NCBI GenBank assembly: GCA_910588245.1
Contig: CAJUQP010000020.1
Location: 1-56,374, forward strand
Origin: an uncultured Muribaculaceae bacterium
Lineage (GTDB): Bacteria; Bacteroidota; Bacteroidia; Bacteroidales; Muribaculaceae
Reading direction: 5' to 3'
DNA: 56,374 bases
The number at the start of each line of letters is the position of its first letter. The first letter of the stretch is position 1. Under the pieces are notes generated by a model that had not been told where the DNA came from, ran no database searches, and saw only the letters and a list, made by a program, of their open reading frames with translations. This document shows positions 16,501 through 25,828 of this stretch, piece after piece. The position numbers and the translations under genes are program-made.

Positions 16501-19125
16501 TTAATGGGTGGAATAGCTGACGGGGATAAGCTTTACGTCGCTGTTGAGCCCTGAGGGCACGGGAGTCCATGAGCTGAAATCTCCTTTATACCGTCCGAGA
16601 CGTGCGATGTTGGCGTCTTTGAATATACGCCATTCCTTCCCCTCACGGTCCATCTGAGAGATCCTGTTGGCCGGAAGATTGGTAACCTCCACCTCCAGAG
16701 TGTTGCTTCCCGGACGCAGATACTCGCCTATAGGGGTGCGGAACGGCACCGCCCATAGTGTTGCCACCTCTTTGCCATTGACCCTGACGCGTGCGCTTTC
16801 ACGCACGTCTCCGAGATCAAGTATCCAGTCATCACAATCGGTGTGGGGCAGTTCAAAAGTCGTGGAATAGAGTCCGGTACCAGCATTTGTGGAAGCTTCC
16901 GGCAGGTCGAGGGTTGTCCAGGAGCGGGTAGAGCCGATATCGAATGATCCAGCAATAGCCGGATCGCTCTGCGGAAAGGAGAGGGTCCATCCCCTGTCGA
17001 GAAGTGTGGCTCCGGGCATCTCAGTCGGGTATTTCCATTCGGGTATGTCGTCGCGGTCGAGAGGATGGTCGAAAGTCTGGAGAAATACGCTCTCTCCGGA
17101 TTTCAGCTGCAGACGTGCCTGTCTCTTGTCTCCTTTCCCGCGAAGCGTTATCCGGCCTCTCTTCCCGGTCATGGGGTCGAGAAGCATATTGTCTGTGCCG
17201 GGACACGCGATTGTCACGTAGGCGTCGACATCTTCCGGCTGGAGATTGGAGATGAAATAGAGATGTCCGTCAGGGGTTGTGCGGCGCAGATAGCTCAATC
17301 CGAGTTCCGGACGCATGGGTTCATTGTCTTTACCGGTCATCGCCAGGGCCTTGTCGTAGGAATCCGCCAGGATTATCCTCCCTTTACCGTAGGCCACCGA
17401 TGCCTCTCCGCTGCCGGGGATACGGGTTTGGGATATCAGGTTTTTGAGAGTTTCCCGTCTTTTGTCATGATCAAGAAATCCTGGCACATCGTCAGGCACC
17501 GATCCCACAAATACCACGGTTGCCCCTCCTGCTGCGAGATCCAGGGCCTTGCGCAGGGTTTCCACAGGCATGATCCTAACCCCCGGAATCACGAGGGCGT
17601 CGTAGATTGTCCCTCCGGGAGTCATTATCGCGCCGTCTTTGCCCACGGAGGCCTCAAGCAGGGCATCAGAGATATAGTCCACATTGTACACATTCGAGAT
17701 TATTGAGTTTACTGTGGCGATGAATTTCGGAGCATAGCGGTCCATCTGGTGGATTCCGAAAGCCACCATTCTTCCCGGCAGCTCGTCCCAGAGATCGTAT
17801 ATCGGCAGGTATAGGAGGAAATCATTGTCAGGGCTGCCTGTCTGGAGCATCGACTGGCAGCGGGTGATGTAGTCGAAGAAAGCAGGGGCATCCCGCCAGA
17901 TCGTATTGGTTGGCGACATGTTGACACTGGCGTAGAATAGCCATCCGGGCCATTGTGCCTCACGCGGGGAGTAGGGGGTGCCGTGGAAGAACATATGGTT
18001 GACTCCCGCGATAAACATCAGGTCCATATCGGGTTTACACTGGGAAAGGGATGTGCGGAAATGGTCGGTGAGCCACGTGAAGGTTTCCGACGACACGAGT
18101 CTCTTCCCTGTTATGTCGGCGGCTGAGGATGCATATTTGAGCATCGACAGATCGGAATCGTTCTTTTTGCTTATCGAATCTTTGCGGAGTCCCTTTATCC
18201 CGAAATCCGAAAGTCCGAATCCCTCGCATTCGGGGATATCGACGCAGGCATAGGCATCAATCAGGTTGGCGGGCGATCCGTGGGCCTGGTTGCGCGTCAG
18301 CGACCCGTGGGAATGTGCCCATTCAGTCCATGGCTTAAGGAAATTCTCAAGCAGGAGTTCCGACATTGTCTGGCGGTAGTCACTGACTATGCGTCGGGTT
18401 GTCTCGCCTCTCGCCGTGTCGGTAAACTCCTCGAAGTGGTCTTCGAGCCTGTAGTGCCTGCGTCGGTGGAATTCCTCAAGCAGGGTCGGGGTCCAGTCGG
18501 CGCCATACACCTCATAGGAGTCATTGAAGAATACAGGAGGATAGGGCGTGTCTGTGCTGCCGAAGGCCTTGTCGAATTTTGAGAGGTATCCGAGCACCAC
18601 GTCCTTGTCGAGATGGTCAATCACGAAGCCTTCTCCACCGGGTGCCGCCCGCTTCACTTTCTGGCCGGTGCCGGTAATGGAGAGTTTAGTCTTTCCTGTG
18701 GCCGGATCTTTGGTGAATACAGATTTCTTTGCGGCTGTGGCCGGAGTTACCTCAGGTCCACCGAAGGGCCATCCCGTGCCATTGTTCATTTCTATCCGTA
18801 TACCGTTTCGGGCAGCTTCCGCATAACATACGCGTAGCATCTCCATCCATCGCGGCGAGAGATATGAGATATCGTTGTTTTCGTTCCCCTTCACTCCATA
18901 TATCGGGGTGATCTCAAGGGAACCGATGCCGGCGCGTGCGTATTCCGCGATATTGTGTGCGAGGTTTTTCTCGTCGACCGCGCTTCCGAGCCACCACCAG
19001 CGTGAGCCGGGGCGGCTTTCCGGAGTGGGTGCGGGCCAATCCTGGGCGCAACATGGGAATAGCGGGGCCCCCAGCATAAGCATGGAAGAGAGGAATCGTG
19101 TCAGTCTTGAGGTTGTCGGTATCAT
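16501..19125 (-). CDS. Alpha-L-rhamnosidase, GH106
   Basis: An 874-residue secreted enzyme releasing alpha-L-rhamnose, typically from rhamnogalacturonan ends. After a signal peptide (about residues 1-28) comes the diagnostic GH106 start: SRWWWLGSAVDEKNLAHNIA and GIGSLEITPIYGVKG, then RIEMNNGTGWPFGGPEV. The central part includes PVFFNDSYEVYG, with the acidic residues of the catalytic barrel, and HMFFHGTPYSP. The C-terminal part is a beta-sandwich (WTLDL- and RVNGKEVATLWAVPFR-like stretch) similar to those of GH2. The start at 19125 is chosen because it begins just ahead of the signal peptide; the frame is open 17 codons further. Confidence 0.92.
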   Translation of the reverse strand: MIPTTSRLTRFLSSMLMLGAPLFPCCAQDWPAPTPESRPGSRWWWLGSAVDEKNLAHNIAEYARAGIGSLEITPIYGVKGNENNDISYLSPRWMEMLRVCYAEAARNGIRIEMNNGTGWPFGGPEVTPATAAKKSVFTKDPATGKTKLSITGTGQKVKRAAPGGEGFVIDHLDKDVVLGYLSKFDKAFGSTDTPYPPVFFNDSYEVYGADWTPTLLEEFHRRRHYRLEDHFEEFTDTARGETTRRIVSDYRQTMSELLLENFLKPWTEWAHSHGSLTRNQAHGSPANLIDAYACVDIPECEGFGLSDFGIKGLRKDSISKKNDSDLSMLKYASSAADITGKRLVSSETFTWLTDHFRTSLSQCKPDMDLMFIAGVNHMFFHGTPYSPREAQWPGWLFYASVNMSPTNTIWRDAPAFFDYITRCQSMLQTGSPDNDFLLYLPIYDLWDELPGRMVAFGIHQMDRYAPKFIATVNSIISNVYNVDYISDALLEASVGKDGAIMTPGGTIYDALVIPGVRIMPVETLRKALDLAAGGATVVFVGSVPDDVPGFLDHDKRRETLKNLISQTRIPGSGEASVAYGKGRIILADSYDKALAMTGKDNEPMRPELGLSYLRRTTPDGHLYFISNLQPEDVDAYVTIACPGTDNMLLDPMTGKRGRITLRGKGDKRQARLQLKSGESVFLQTFDHPLDRDDIPEWKYPTEMPGATLLDRGWTLSFPQSDPAIAGSFDIGSTRSWTTLDLPEASTNAGTGLYSTTFELPHTDCDDWILDLGDVRESARVRVNGKEVATLWAVPFRTPIGEYLRPGSNTLEVEVTNLPANRISQMDREGKEWRIFKDANIARLGRYKGDFSSWTPVPSGLNSDVKLIPVSYSTH

Positions 19126-19173
19126 GGTCTTGTCAGGGTGGGCTGCCTTTGGGTGCGACAGCGCTTTCTTCTG

Positions 19174-19204
19174 CAAAGATTGTCATTTTATCGTTAATCC
19201 GCAA
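19174..19204 (-). promoter_or_regulatory. Promoter of the GH106-GH28-GH105-pectinase block
   Basis: On the minus strand TTG (19202-19204) and AATCTTTG (19174-19181) are spaced by 20 bases. The -7 box differs from TAnnTTTG only at the first base. It lies about 50 bases before the GH106 start codon. Confidence 0.55.
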
Positions 19205-19299
19205 GCATTTGTCTCTCAATAATAGCGCGAATTTCCGTAATCTCTGAAAAATGACTGAATTTTACACCCTGCCTGGAAAATATGACCTGCCTATATTCG

Positions 19300-19331
19300 A
19301 AAAAAGGAGCGGCTCATGCCTCTTGGAGGCA
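19300..19331 (-). terminator. Probable terminator of the metzincin lipoprotein gene
   Basis: TGCCTC-TTG-GAGGCA forms a 6-bp hairpin at 19317-19331. On the minus strand it is followed, after about 11 bases, by a run of T (A-run at 19300-19305 on the plus strand). The gap between stem and T-run makes it a weak call. No gene is seen in the rest of 19205-19405. Confidence 0.35.
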
Positions 19332-19405
19332 GTCGCCGCACCTTTCTGGTGTGAGATCCGTGATATATGGATGATCTTGTTTGTCCGCTGTCGGTATGGC
19401 AGTAA

Positions 19406-21214
19406 TTACATAGGTAGGGATTCCACCATGTCGCGGGTGCTTACCGGAAGTTTCCCTTCCCGGCTTAGGCTGACGAATACATTTGCGCAAAGCACGGTCC
19501 ATTTGTCGCCGTAGGTCATGTTGCTGCTATGGCTGTAGCCCAGGCAATGTCCGTATTCATGAAACATTGCCTGCCGGGCATAGGTGTGGGGATTGGCGTT
19601 CGGGTAATCCGGATCGAAATAGACCCCTGTGTAGCAGTAGTCCGCCAGTCCGTAGGTGGAACCTCCACCCAGACCGCCGACTCCGACCACTCTGCCAAGC
19701 ACAAGACCTCCATGAGCCTTTATCCTTGCGCGGAGACTGTCGAGGTTTATAGGATTCTTACCGTTGTCGTAAAGTATGCCGTCATATTTGTCGAGTTCGA
19801 TGTTGAATTCATCCGAGGCGAACATAAAAGCCATGTTAAGGGCCAGGGCAACCCCGTGGCGGCAGAGCAGAGGGGTCATATGGCGCCAGTATGCATGTCC
19901 TGCGTCAGTGCTGTAGCCTGAGAACCGTATATACCACGCGCATTCTATCTCCGATATCTTTTTCATGAAAGGATCGTCACACTCTATGAGGAATGTGACG
20001 TCGTCGGGAGAAAGTTCCTTTTGCGCGGGGATTCTTATCTTGCGGCCGTCAGAAGCGGTGAATGTCGCGTCGCGTTCCACTACCGGCAACTTGAACTTAC
20101 CCTCCATGAAAGGATATACAGATTCGAACCGCGCTATTTCGAGAAACTCCGGGCTAACTTTGCCGAAACGGCATAGTATACGCACATTCTTTATCTCTAC
20201 CGGAGAAAAGAATCTGATTCCCAACTCCCTGTTTTCTGTCAGATAAGCCTGTAGCGGTGCGTTGACTCTGAATGAGCGTATCCTGGAATCGTAGAACACC
20301 TCCTTAGGTTCGTCGGCGAGAAACATAGTGTCGGTGTCGAACTTGCCGAAGTCTTCCTCTCGTACGTAAATGCGTCCGTCTTCGCTTTCGGGATGTCGGT
20401 ATTCTATGTTGATGTGCGAGATTTTCCCTGCTTCAATGAGGCAATCCTCAAAACGGTAGCGTGTGGAAAACTCGGTGCCGTCAGACCTTCGGGAGGTGAT
20501 ATCCACGAATCCTGACAACGGAGCTTCTGACGGAAACGAGCAGAAGGAGAGCCTGTCGGTGACATCATAAGCCTCTATATGTGACTCGCCGGAGAATGTG
20601 CCGTCGGCATTGAGCACGGCCGGCACTACCGATCCGTTGTCAAGAGTCAGGGTTATGGATTTGATGAATCTCCACTGATAGTCGGATTGCATCTTCAGGT
20701 CGATATTCACTTTTCCGACACAGAATTCCAGACATACTTCCTGTGTGACCGGTTTCTGCTCTTTGCCGATTGAGAACGACACGCTGCCGAATAGGTATTC
20801 ACCGTCGGCCGGTGATCCTTCCGCGGTGTTGCCGAGCCACTCATCCCCGATGTGCGCAGGCTCCAGGGTCGTAGCTCCGTTCTCTTCTCCTGAATGGCCG
20901 AGGAAAGATATGGTGTAATCGCCGTGGGCGAGACCCTCTATTGTCAGGGAGGAGAAATCGGGGGCCAACCTGCAGGTGTGGGGATCAATGATGTCGCCGT
21001 GAGAGTCGGCGATGACATATGTCAGTTCATTTAGCCTTATCTCTGTCGAGTCGCCTCGGGTGCCTACGGAGATGCCGGGCTGTCGCCCGGTACTGATAAG
21101 AAACACTGCATTCCCCTCATCCGGGAAAGCGAGGCCTGAGTCTGTATCCGAGGCGCATCCGGTGATGAATGCGGTCAAAAGCAGAAGCAGTATTGTTTTC
21201 TGTATAATCCTCAT
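19406..21214 (-). CDS. Lipoprotein with metzincin-type zinc protease domain
   Basis: A 602-residue lipoprotein (lipobox ITGC, Cys20). The C-terminal region carries HEYGHCLGYSH (His552, Glu553, His556, His562), a full HExxHxxGxxH metzincin zinc site, with NMTYG and Met566 close by as a possible Met-turn; the gap is shorter than in classical metzincins. The middle and N-terminal parts are beta-rich, and the N-terminal third (VGTRGDSTEIRLNELTYVI and IEGLAHGDYTISFLG) resembles fimbrillin-like domains of Bacteroidales surface lipoproteins. It may belong to the zinc-dependent metalloproteinase lipoprotein group of Bacteroides. The start is 3 bases after the FISUMP gene stop, so the two form one unit. 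Probably outer-membrane anchored. The target protein is unknown. Confidence 0.7.
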   Translation of the reverse strand: MRIIQKTILLLLLTAFITGCASDTDSGLAFPDEGNAVFLISTGRQPGISVGTRGDSTEIRLNELTYVIADSHGDIIDPHTCRLAPDFSSLTIEGLAHGDYTISFLGHSGEENGATTLEPAHIGDEWLGNTAEGSPADGEYLFGSVSFSIGKEQKPVTQEVCLEFCVGKVNIDLKMQSDYQWRFIKSITLTLDNGSVVPAVLNADGTFSGESHIEAYDVTDRLSFCSFPSEAPLSGFVDITSRRSDGTEFSTRYRFEDCLIEAGKISHINIEYRHPESEDGRIYVREEDFGKFDTDTMFLADEPKEVFYDSRIRSFRVNAPLQAYLTENRELGIRFFSPVEIKNVRILCRFGKVSPEFLEIARFESVYPFMEGKFKLPVVERDATFTASDGRKIRIPAQKELSPDDVTFLIECDDPFMKKISEIECAWYIRFSGYSTDAGHAYWRHMTPLLCRHGVALALNMAFMFASDEFNIELDKYDGILYDNGKNPINLDSLRARIKAHGGLVLGRVVGVGGLGGGSTYGLADYCYTGVYFDPDYPNANPHTYARQAMFHEYGHCLGYSHSSNMTYGDKWTVLCANVFVSLSREGKLPVSTRDMVESLPM

Positions 21215-21217
21215 GGC

Positions 21218-23122
21218 TTATTCTCCTTCTGACGGTTGTTGTGTCTTGACGCATCTTACGGATGCGAATCCCTCCATCTGCAGACGTTCCTCGGTTATGA
21301 CCGTGGTATCGTTTGCCTCGAATTTCATCCAGTATGCGAGGGCGTATCCACCGGGGCAACCCTGGTTGCTGTTTGTCCATATCACGGCGCGTCGTCCGAA
21401 TCCCGGATTGTTCGATGTGCTCTTGTCTCCTTTCCCTCCGGCGAGAGGTATTATCAGGTAGCGGCCTGTCTCGGCAGATGTGAATTTCACATATCGCTGG
21501 GTGCCTGTCACTCCGGATGGAGTAATGAGCGGCCCTTCGGAAGTGTGGAGTGTGGCAGTGATATGCTCACCGTTTCCGGCTACGTATTCGCCAGGAATAG
21601 TGGTGCCTTTGGGAAACATCGACTCAAATTCTGCGCGTGTCGGGATACGGAATCCTTCCGGACAAGGCATGTGGGTCGGTGACTGCCAGGGGATATCCTG
21701 TTTCTGTGATCCGAGGTCGTTGGAAGGATTGTATCCTTGCCACGGCACATACATGTATTGGCGCCCGAACTGGTAAAGACCGCCGACAGTGTTTATCCAG
21801 TTCAATCTGTACATATCCTCTACCGATATGCCGTCGAGAGGATATATCTGGTCATCGAGATCCGGAGTGCGGGAGTTGAACGCCATCCATACACTGCCCC
21901 CGATCTCGACAGTCTCTATCTGATGGTCGCTGGGAGCCACGGCAATCTCCACGTAGTCATAACTGCCGGCGAGAAGCGCGTTTTTCAGATGCACGAATAT
22001 GGAGTATCCGAGCCGCCCGTTCCGTTGGGCAGGAATGGTTACCGAGAATGCCGACACTATTCCTTGCGATGATTCTGACACTACCCTGTCACCCAGGGAA
22101 CCACCCTCCGGAAGTCCCTCGGTTGAGGTTATGTCTATGGCCGTGTCAGCCACGAATGCAAGACGCATATCTGTAACTCCTGAAGCCGGCACGCTCACGA
22201 GGTTACGTTCTGTGTCTAAGGAGACTCCCTCCGGAAGCACTGAATTCTCGGCAGATATTGCAATTTTCCGGGAGGTGTCCGGTTTCCCGGTTACTGATCC
22301 CCCCTCTTCCCAGTCTTTCACAGAGAAGATGCCCTCGAGGGTGGCGCCGGCATTAAGTATCTCCACGACGTATATCCTGTTGCGCTCCACTGCGGGGATC
22401 TCCACGTTTAGCCTGACAGGCACTCCGTCATAAGAGCCTCTGACTGTGATGTTGACAGGTTTTCTGCTGCCGAATACATGGAAGACCCCCTCGTCAATGC
22501 CGTTGAATGGCTCAGAGTATGTCTTCGAATAGCTGATTGTGTGGTCGGTGGCATCCTCGTTGTCGATGAAAGCGTAGGTGGCGGCTGGCGCGTTCTCCAC
22601 TGTTATCTCGTTGATAAGTACTTTGCTGTCGAAGTGTGAGTCGAGATCGATCCTGGCTACACCACGCTTCATTTCCAGGGTGGCCTGCTGTGCGCGGGTC
22701 TGGAGATTTGTGTTTCCTGCCGCTTTTACTTCGGTTACCGCCGATAGAAATACGGGTGCTGAAGCGGCTCCATCAGGGCTTTCGATTATGGATTTGCTGA
22801 AATCAGCCTCTTCCGTGACATTGTCGTCAGCCTGGAGGCCGGCTCCTGATATACAGTAGAGACGTGTGTCTCCCACTATGGATATCTCCGCCTTGCCGTT
22901 GTCGGCGGGGGTTATGGCATTATGCCTGTAGAGCAGTCCGTCGGTGAATTGGAACACTGCCACCTCTCCGATATTTTCTGTTGATGAAGATGAACCGGAA
23001 AATGATAGTCCACGGAATGTAAGGGTGCACTGATTCTGTCTGTTGTCATCAATCTCCAGATTCTTGGAATCGGAACATGATACCAGTGTGAGCAGAAGCA
23101 GTGATAGTTTAAAAAAACGCAT
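21218..23122 (-). CDS. Fimbrillin-like lipoprotein with C-terminal FISUMP domain
   Basis: A 634-residue lipoprotein (lipobox LVSC, Cys16). Residues about 30-290 look like a fimbrillin-type beta domain, including LQTRAQQATLEMKRGVARID. A second beta-rich segment follows to about residue 405. The C-terminal part (about 410-630) is a FISUMP domain: IGGSVWMAFN, then YQFGRQYMYVPWQGYNP, CPEGFRIPTRAEFESMFP and the end motif GFASVRCVK. FISUMP domains are frequent at the ends of Bacteroidetes surface adhesins. It lies 107 bases after GH2 and 3 bases before the protease lipoprotein. Role inferred: surface adhesin or substrate-binding protein working with the protease. Confidence 0.75.
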   Translation of the reverse strand: MRFFKLSLLLLTLVSCSDSKNLEIDDNRQNQCTLTFRGLSFSGSSSSTENIGEVAVFQFTDGLLYRHNAITPADNGKAEISIVGDTRLYCISGAGLQADDNVTEEADFSKSIIESPDGAASAPVFLSAVTEVKAAGNTNLQTRAQQATLEMKRGVARIDLDSHFDSKVLINEITVENAPAATYAFIDNEDATDHTISYSKTYSEPFNGIDEGVFHVFGSRKPVNITVRGSYDGVPVRLNVEIPAVERNRIYVVEILNAGATLEGIFSVKDWEEGGSVTGKPDTSRKIAISAENSVLPEGVSLDTERNLVSVPASGVTDMRLAFVADTAIDITSTEGLPEGGSLGDRVVSESSQGIVSAFSVTIPAQRNGRLGYSIFVHLKNALLAGSYDYVEIAVAPSDHQIETVEIGGSVWMAFNSRTPDLDDQIYPLDGISVEDMYRLNWINTVGGLYQFGRQYMYVPWQGYNPSNDLGSQKQDIPWQSPTHMPCPEGFRIPTRAEFESMFPKGTTIPGEYVAGNGEHITATLHTSEGPLITPSGVTGTQRYVKFTSAETGRYLIIPLAGGKGDKSTSNNPGFGRRAVIWTNSNQGCPGGYALAYWMKFEANDTTVITEERLQMEGFASVRCVKTQQPSEGE

Positions 23123-23229
23123 TTGTAAAATTTTAGGATATAAGATGTTATAAATCGGTCCATATATGGTGCAGACCGGCGCCGCATCTTTCCCCCGGAT
23201 AGTGCGACGCCGGGATTTGAATCTGAGTG

Positions 23230-25620
23230 TCAGAGAGTCAGCGTGGCGCCTTTGAGTCCGCGCGCGGTGACTTTTACCTTCGCAGGCGTACCATTGCCCT
23301 TGGCTTTTATGACAGCGAGTGCACGTCCGTCGGATGTGACGCGTTGCTTGTGGAAGTATCCTTTGGGATCTTTCGGATCGCCTGAACCTGTGGCTATGAT
23401 CTCGGCGCCTCCGGCAACGGTGAATGACAGTGGAATGGCGGCATCGGCCACTATGTTCCCTTTCCTGTCGATAACCTCGGCGGAGACGTATGCCAATGAC
23501 TGCGATGATTTCCCGAGCGAGTCCCTGTCGGCTGAAAGTCTTATTGCATAAGGTTTCCCGGCTGTGACAAGTTTCTCTTCCGCAAGTTTCTGACCGTTGT
23601 CGCCTATGGCCACTGCCGTGATCTCTCCAGGACGGTAGTGGAGGGTATAGACAGCCTTGAATTCATGTTCGCGGTCGGTGGTTTTCTTCCCGAGCGATTT
23701 CCCATCCTGAAACAATTCCACGGCCGGATAATTGGAATAGATTTCTACTTCTATGGGTTTTCCCTCGTGCCCAGGCCAGTTCCAGGAATCTTTCGTTGGA
23801 TAGACGGCCCATAGTCCCTCCTTTATCTCCCCTTTGTAGCCTTGCGGCTCACGCACTGCCATGTGCATCTTAGCCACGGGTGAATAAAGTATCTCGCGAT
23901 AGTGGGAGATGGGTTTGCGTGTGCCCGTTATGTCGATATCGCCGCAATAGGAGTTATGCCAGGGCCAGAGCGGACGGTGATAATGTTCCCCTTCGGGATC
24001 TCCCGTATACCAGTAGCGTCCTATGCCTGACTCGCCGATGTAGTCGATTCCTGTCCAGACGAAGTCTCCGATCACGTATGGCAGGTCGTTGACCTTCTCC
24101 CAGTTGGCGAATGCATCGCGCGGATATGACTCCGTCTGCCACATGACTCGTGAAGGCACTCTTTTGTGGTCGCCCTCGGCCTTGTGAATCATGTAGTTGT
24201 AGCCCACTATCTCATGGCGTGAGGCCAGAGGATCATAGATCTCCCAATCCGGATCCCACGAGGCTAATGCCTGTGTCACGGGACGCGAACCGTCGAGGTT
24301 ACGGCAGAGATCTCCGAATTTCTGCGCCATCTCTACGGCGTCGGGCGATTTCCTCTCCAGGATCTCGTTGCCGATGCTCCATGCTATCACCGACGGATGG
24401 TTGCGGTCGCGCTCTACGAGAGCGGCAATGTCTGACTGCCACCAGTCATCGATCCTCTCACCGTAGTCATATGGGTTTTTACGTTGTTTCCATCCGTCGA
24501 ACGCCTCGTCGATGACCATGAGTCCCAGGCTGTCGCAGGCTGAGAGAAAAGCCGGAGCCGGAGGATTGTGCGATGTCCGCACGGCGTTGAAACCGGCCTC
24601 CTTGAGCAGTCTTGCCTTGCGGATCTCGGCGTCGTCATAAGATGCGGCTCCGAGTATACCGTTGTCGTGGTGCACGCAGGCTCCGGTGATCTTCATCGGG
24701 ATGCCGTTGAGCATGAATCCTTTGTCGGCAGAGTATTCTATGGTGCGGAATCCAAACTTCTCGGTTTCACTCTCTTGGGTCCCATCCGGAAGGGTGAGGG
24801 TGATATTGGCCGTGTAGAGGGAGGGATTGTCAGTGCTCCACAATGACGGATTGACGACTGGCAGCTCATAGCTGCAGTATTTGAGCGATTCTCCGGGCTG
24901 TATCCTCACAGTGTCGTTGATCACCGGGCTGATACCTTTGATGCTGATCTCTACAGGCACCTTTACCGGCTTATCCTGATGAGAGGCGTTGGGGTTGGTG
25001 ATGGTGAAGTTGATCCGTGCCACGGCTTTCGCGGGGGAGACAACGGGAGTGGAGATGTGCAGACTCCAGGGTTTCACGTAGATATCTGAGTGGGGCTCAA
25101 GCCAGACATGGCGGTAGATGCCGGAGCCGGAGTACCATCGGCTATTCTTCTGCCGGGAATTGTCGACCTTCACGGCGAGCGTGTTTTCTCCGGCTTTCAG
25201 CCGCGGTCCGGCCTCACATCGGAAAGATGAATAGCCGTAGGGATGGCCGCCGATCTTTTCCCCGTTGAGATATACCTCGCTATCCATGTAGACGCCCTCG
25301 AAATAGAGATCGCATGGTTTGCCGGCCATTTTCTCCGGAATATTGATAGTCGTGCGATACCATCCTTTGCCCGTAGGGAGATAGCCTCCGTCGTTGCCGG
25401 AGGGTTCAGACTCGTTGAAGTCGTGGAGCACGCTCCAGTCGTGGGGCAATGATATTTTCTGCCAACCTTTTGTGTCGCGTTCAGTTTTTGGGAAATCAAC
25501 GGAGTCAGTCCGGGTGAAGAGCCAGCCTCCGTCGATGAGTATTCTGTTGTCGTTTGCCGCGCAGACAGGGAATGTGATTCCCAGGGCTGCCGTTAAGGCG
25601 ATGATATTTATTGCGTTCAT
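23230..25620 (-). CDS. Beta-galactosidase-type glycoside hydrolase, GH2
   Basis: A 796-residue secreted GH2 enzyme with a signal peptide (about residues 1-22). The sugar-binding domain (WQKISLPHDWSV, YFEGVYMDSEVYLNGEKIGG), immunoglobulin-like domain and TIM barrel are in the usual order. The acid/base motif is WSIGNE near residue 415 and the nucleophile is the Glu of WQTESYPRDA near residue 500. HNPPAPAFLSACDSLGLMVIDEAFDGW is typical of the subgroup seen in polysaccharide loci. A C-terminal beta-sandwich (about 690-796, Big-like) completes it. In this locus it likely trims beta-galactosyl side chains of rhamnogalacturonan-I, which is inference. Confidence 0.92.
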   Translation of the reverse strand: MNAINIIALTAALGITFPVCAANDNRILIDGGWLFTRTDSVDFPKTERDTKGWQKISLPHDWSVLHDFNESEPSGNDGGYLPTGKGWYRTTINIPEKMAGKPCDLYFEGVYMDSEVYLNGEKIGGHPYGYSSFRCEAGPRLKAGENTLAVKVDNSRQKNSRWYSGSGIYRHVWLEPHSDIYVKPWSLHISTPVVSPAKAVARINFTITNPNASHQDKPVKVPVEISIKGISPVINDTVRIQPGESLKYCSYELPVVNPSLWSTDNPSLYTANITLTLPDGTQESETEKFGFRTIEYSADKGFMLNGIPMKITGACVHHDNGILGAASYDDAEIRKARLLKEAGFNAVRTSHNPPAPAFLSACDSLGLMVIDEAFDGWKQRKNPYDYGERIDDWWQSDIAALVERDRNHPSVIAWSIGNEILERKSPDAVEMAQKFGDLCRNLDGSRPVTQALASWDPDWEIYDPLASRHEIVGYNYMIHKAEGDHKRVPSRVMWQTESYPRDAFANWEKVNDLPYVIGDFVWTGIDYIGESGIGRYWYTGDPEGEHYHRPLWPWHNSYCGDIDITGTRKPISHYREILYSPVAKMHMAVREPQGYKGEIKEGLWAVYPTKDSWNWPGHEGKPIEVEIYSNYPAVELFQDGKSLGKKTTDREHEFKAVYTLHYRPGEITAVAIGDNGQKLAEEKLVTAGKPYAIRLSADRDSLGKSSQSLAYVSAEVIDRKGNIVADAAIPLSFTVAGGAEIIATGSGDPKDPKGYFHKQRVTSDGRALAVIKAKGNGTPAKVKVTARGLKGATLTL

Positions 25621-25758
25621 GAAAGATCGTTGTATATAAACAGCTTTAAAAAGCGGCCATTGTTAAAGATCTGTGCTACGGTTTGCAGATTTTTATTGAC
25701 CGCTTACTCTGGAAATTCATTTAAATAACGTCAATCTATGGATTTTATTGAGAGGAAC

Positions 25759-25817
25759 GCTCTATGACGAAACACGGCCGGGAAAGGAACTCTCCCGGCC
25801 GCGTTTCGTCATAGAGC
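25759..25817. terminator. Long hairpin after uxaA, probable terminator
   Basis: GCTCTATGACGAAAC (25759-25773) pairs perfectly with 25803-25817, and after one mismatch the stem continues with CGGCCGGGA against TCCCGGCCG, about 25 bp with a 9-base loop. It starts 12 bases after the uxaA stop on the minus strand. The T-run is poor, so it may protect the mRNA 3' end as much as terminate. The rest of the gap (25621-25758) shows no gene. Confidence 0.55.
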
Positions 25818-25828
25818 TTTATATGGAA

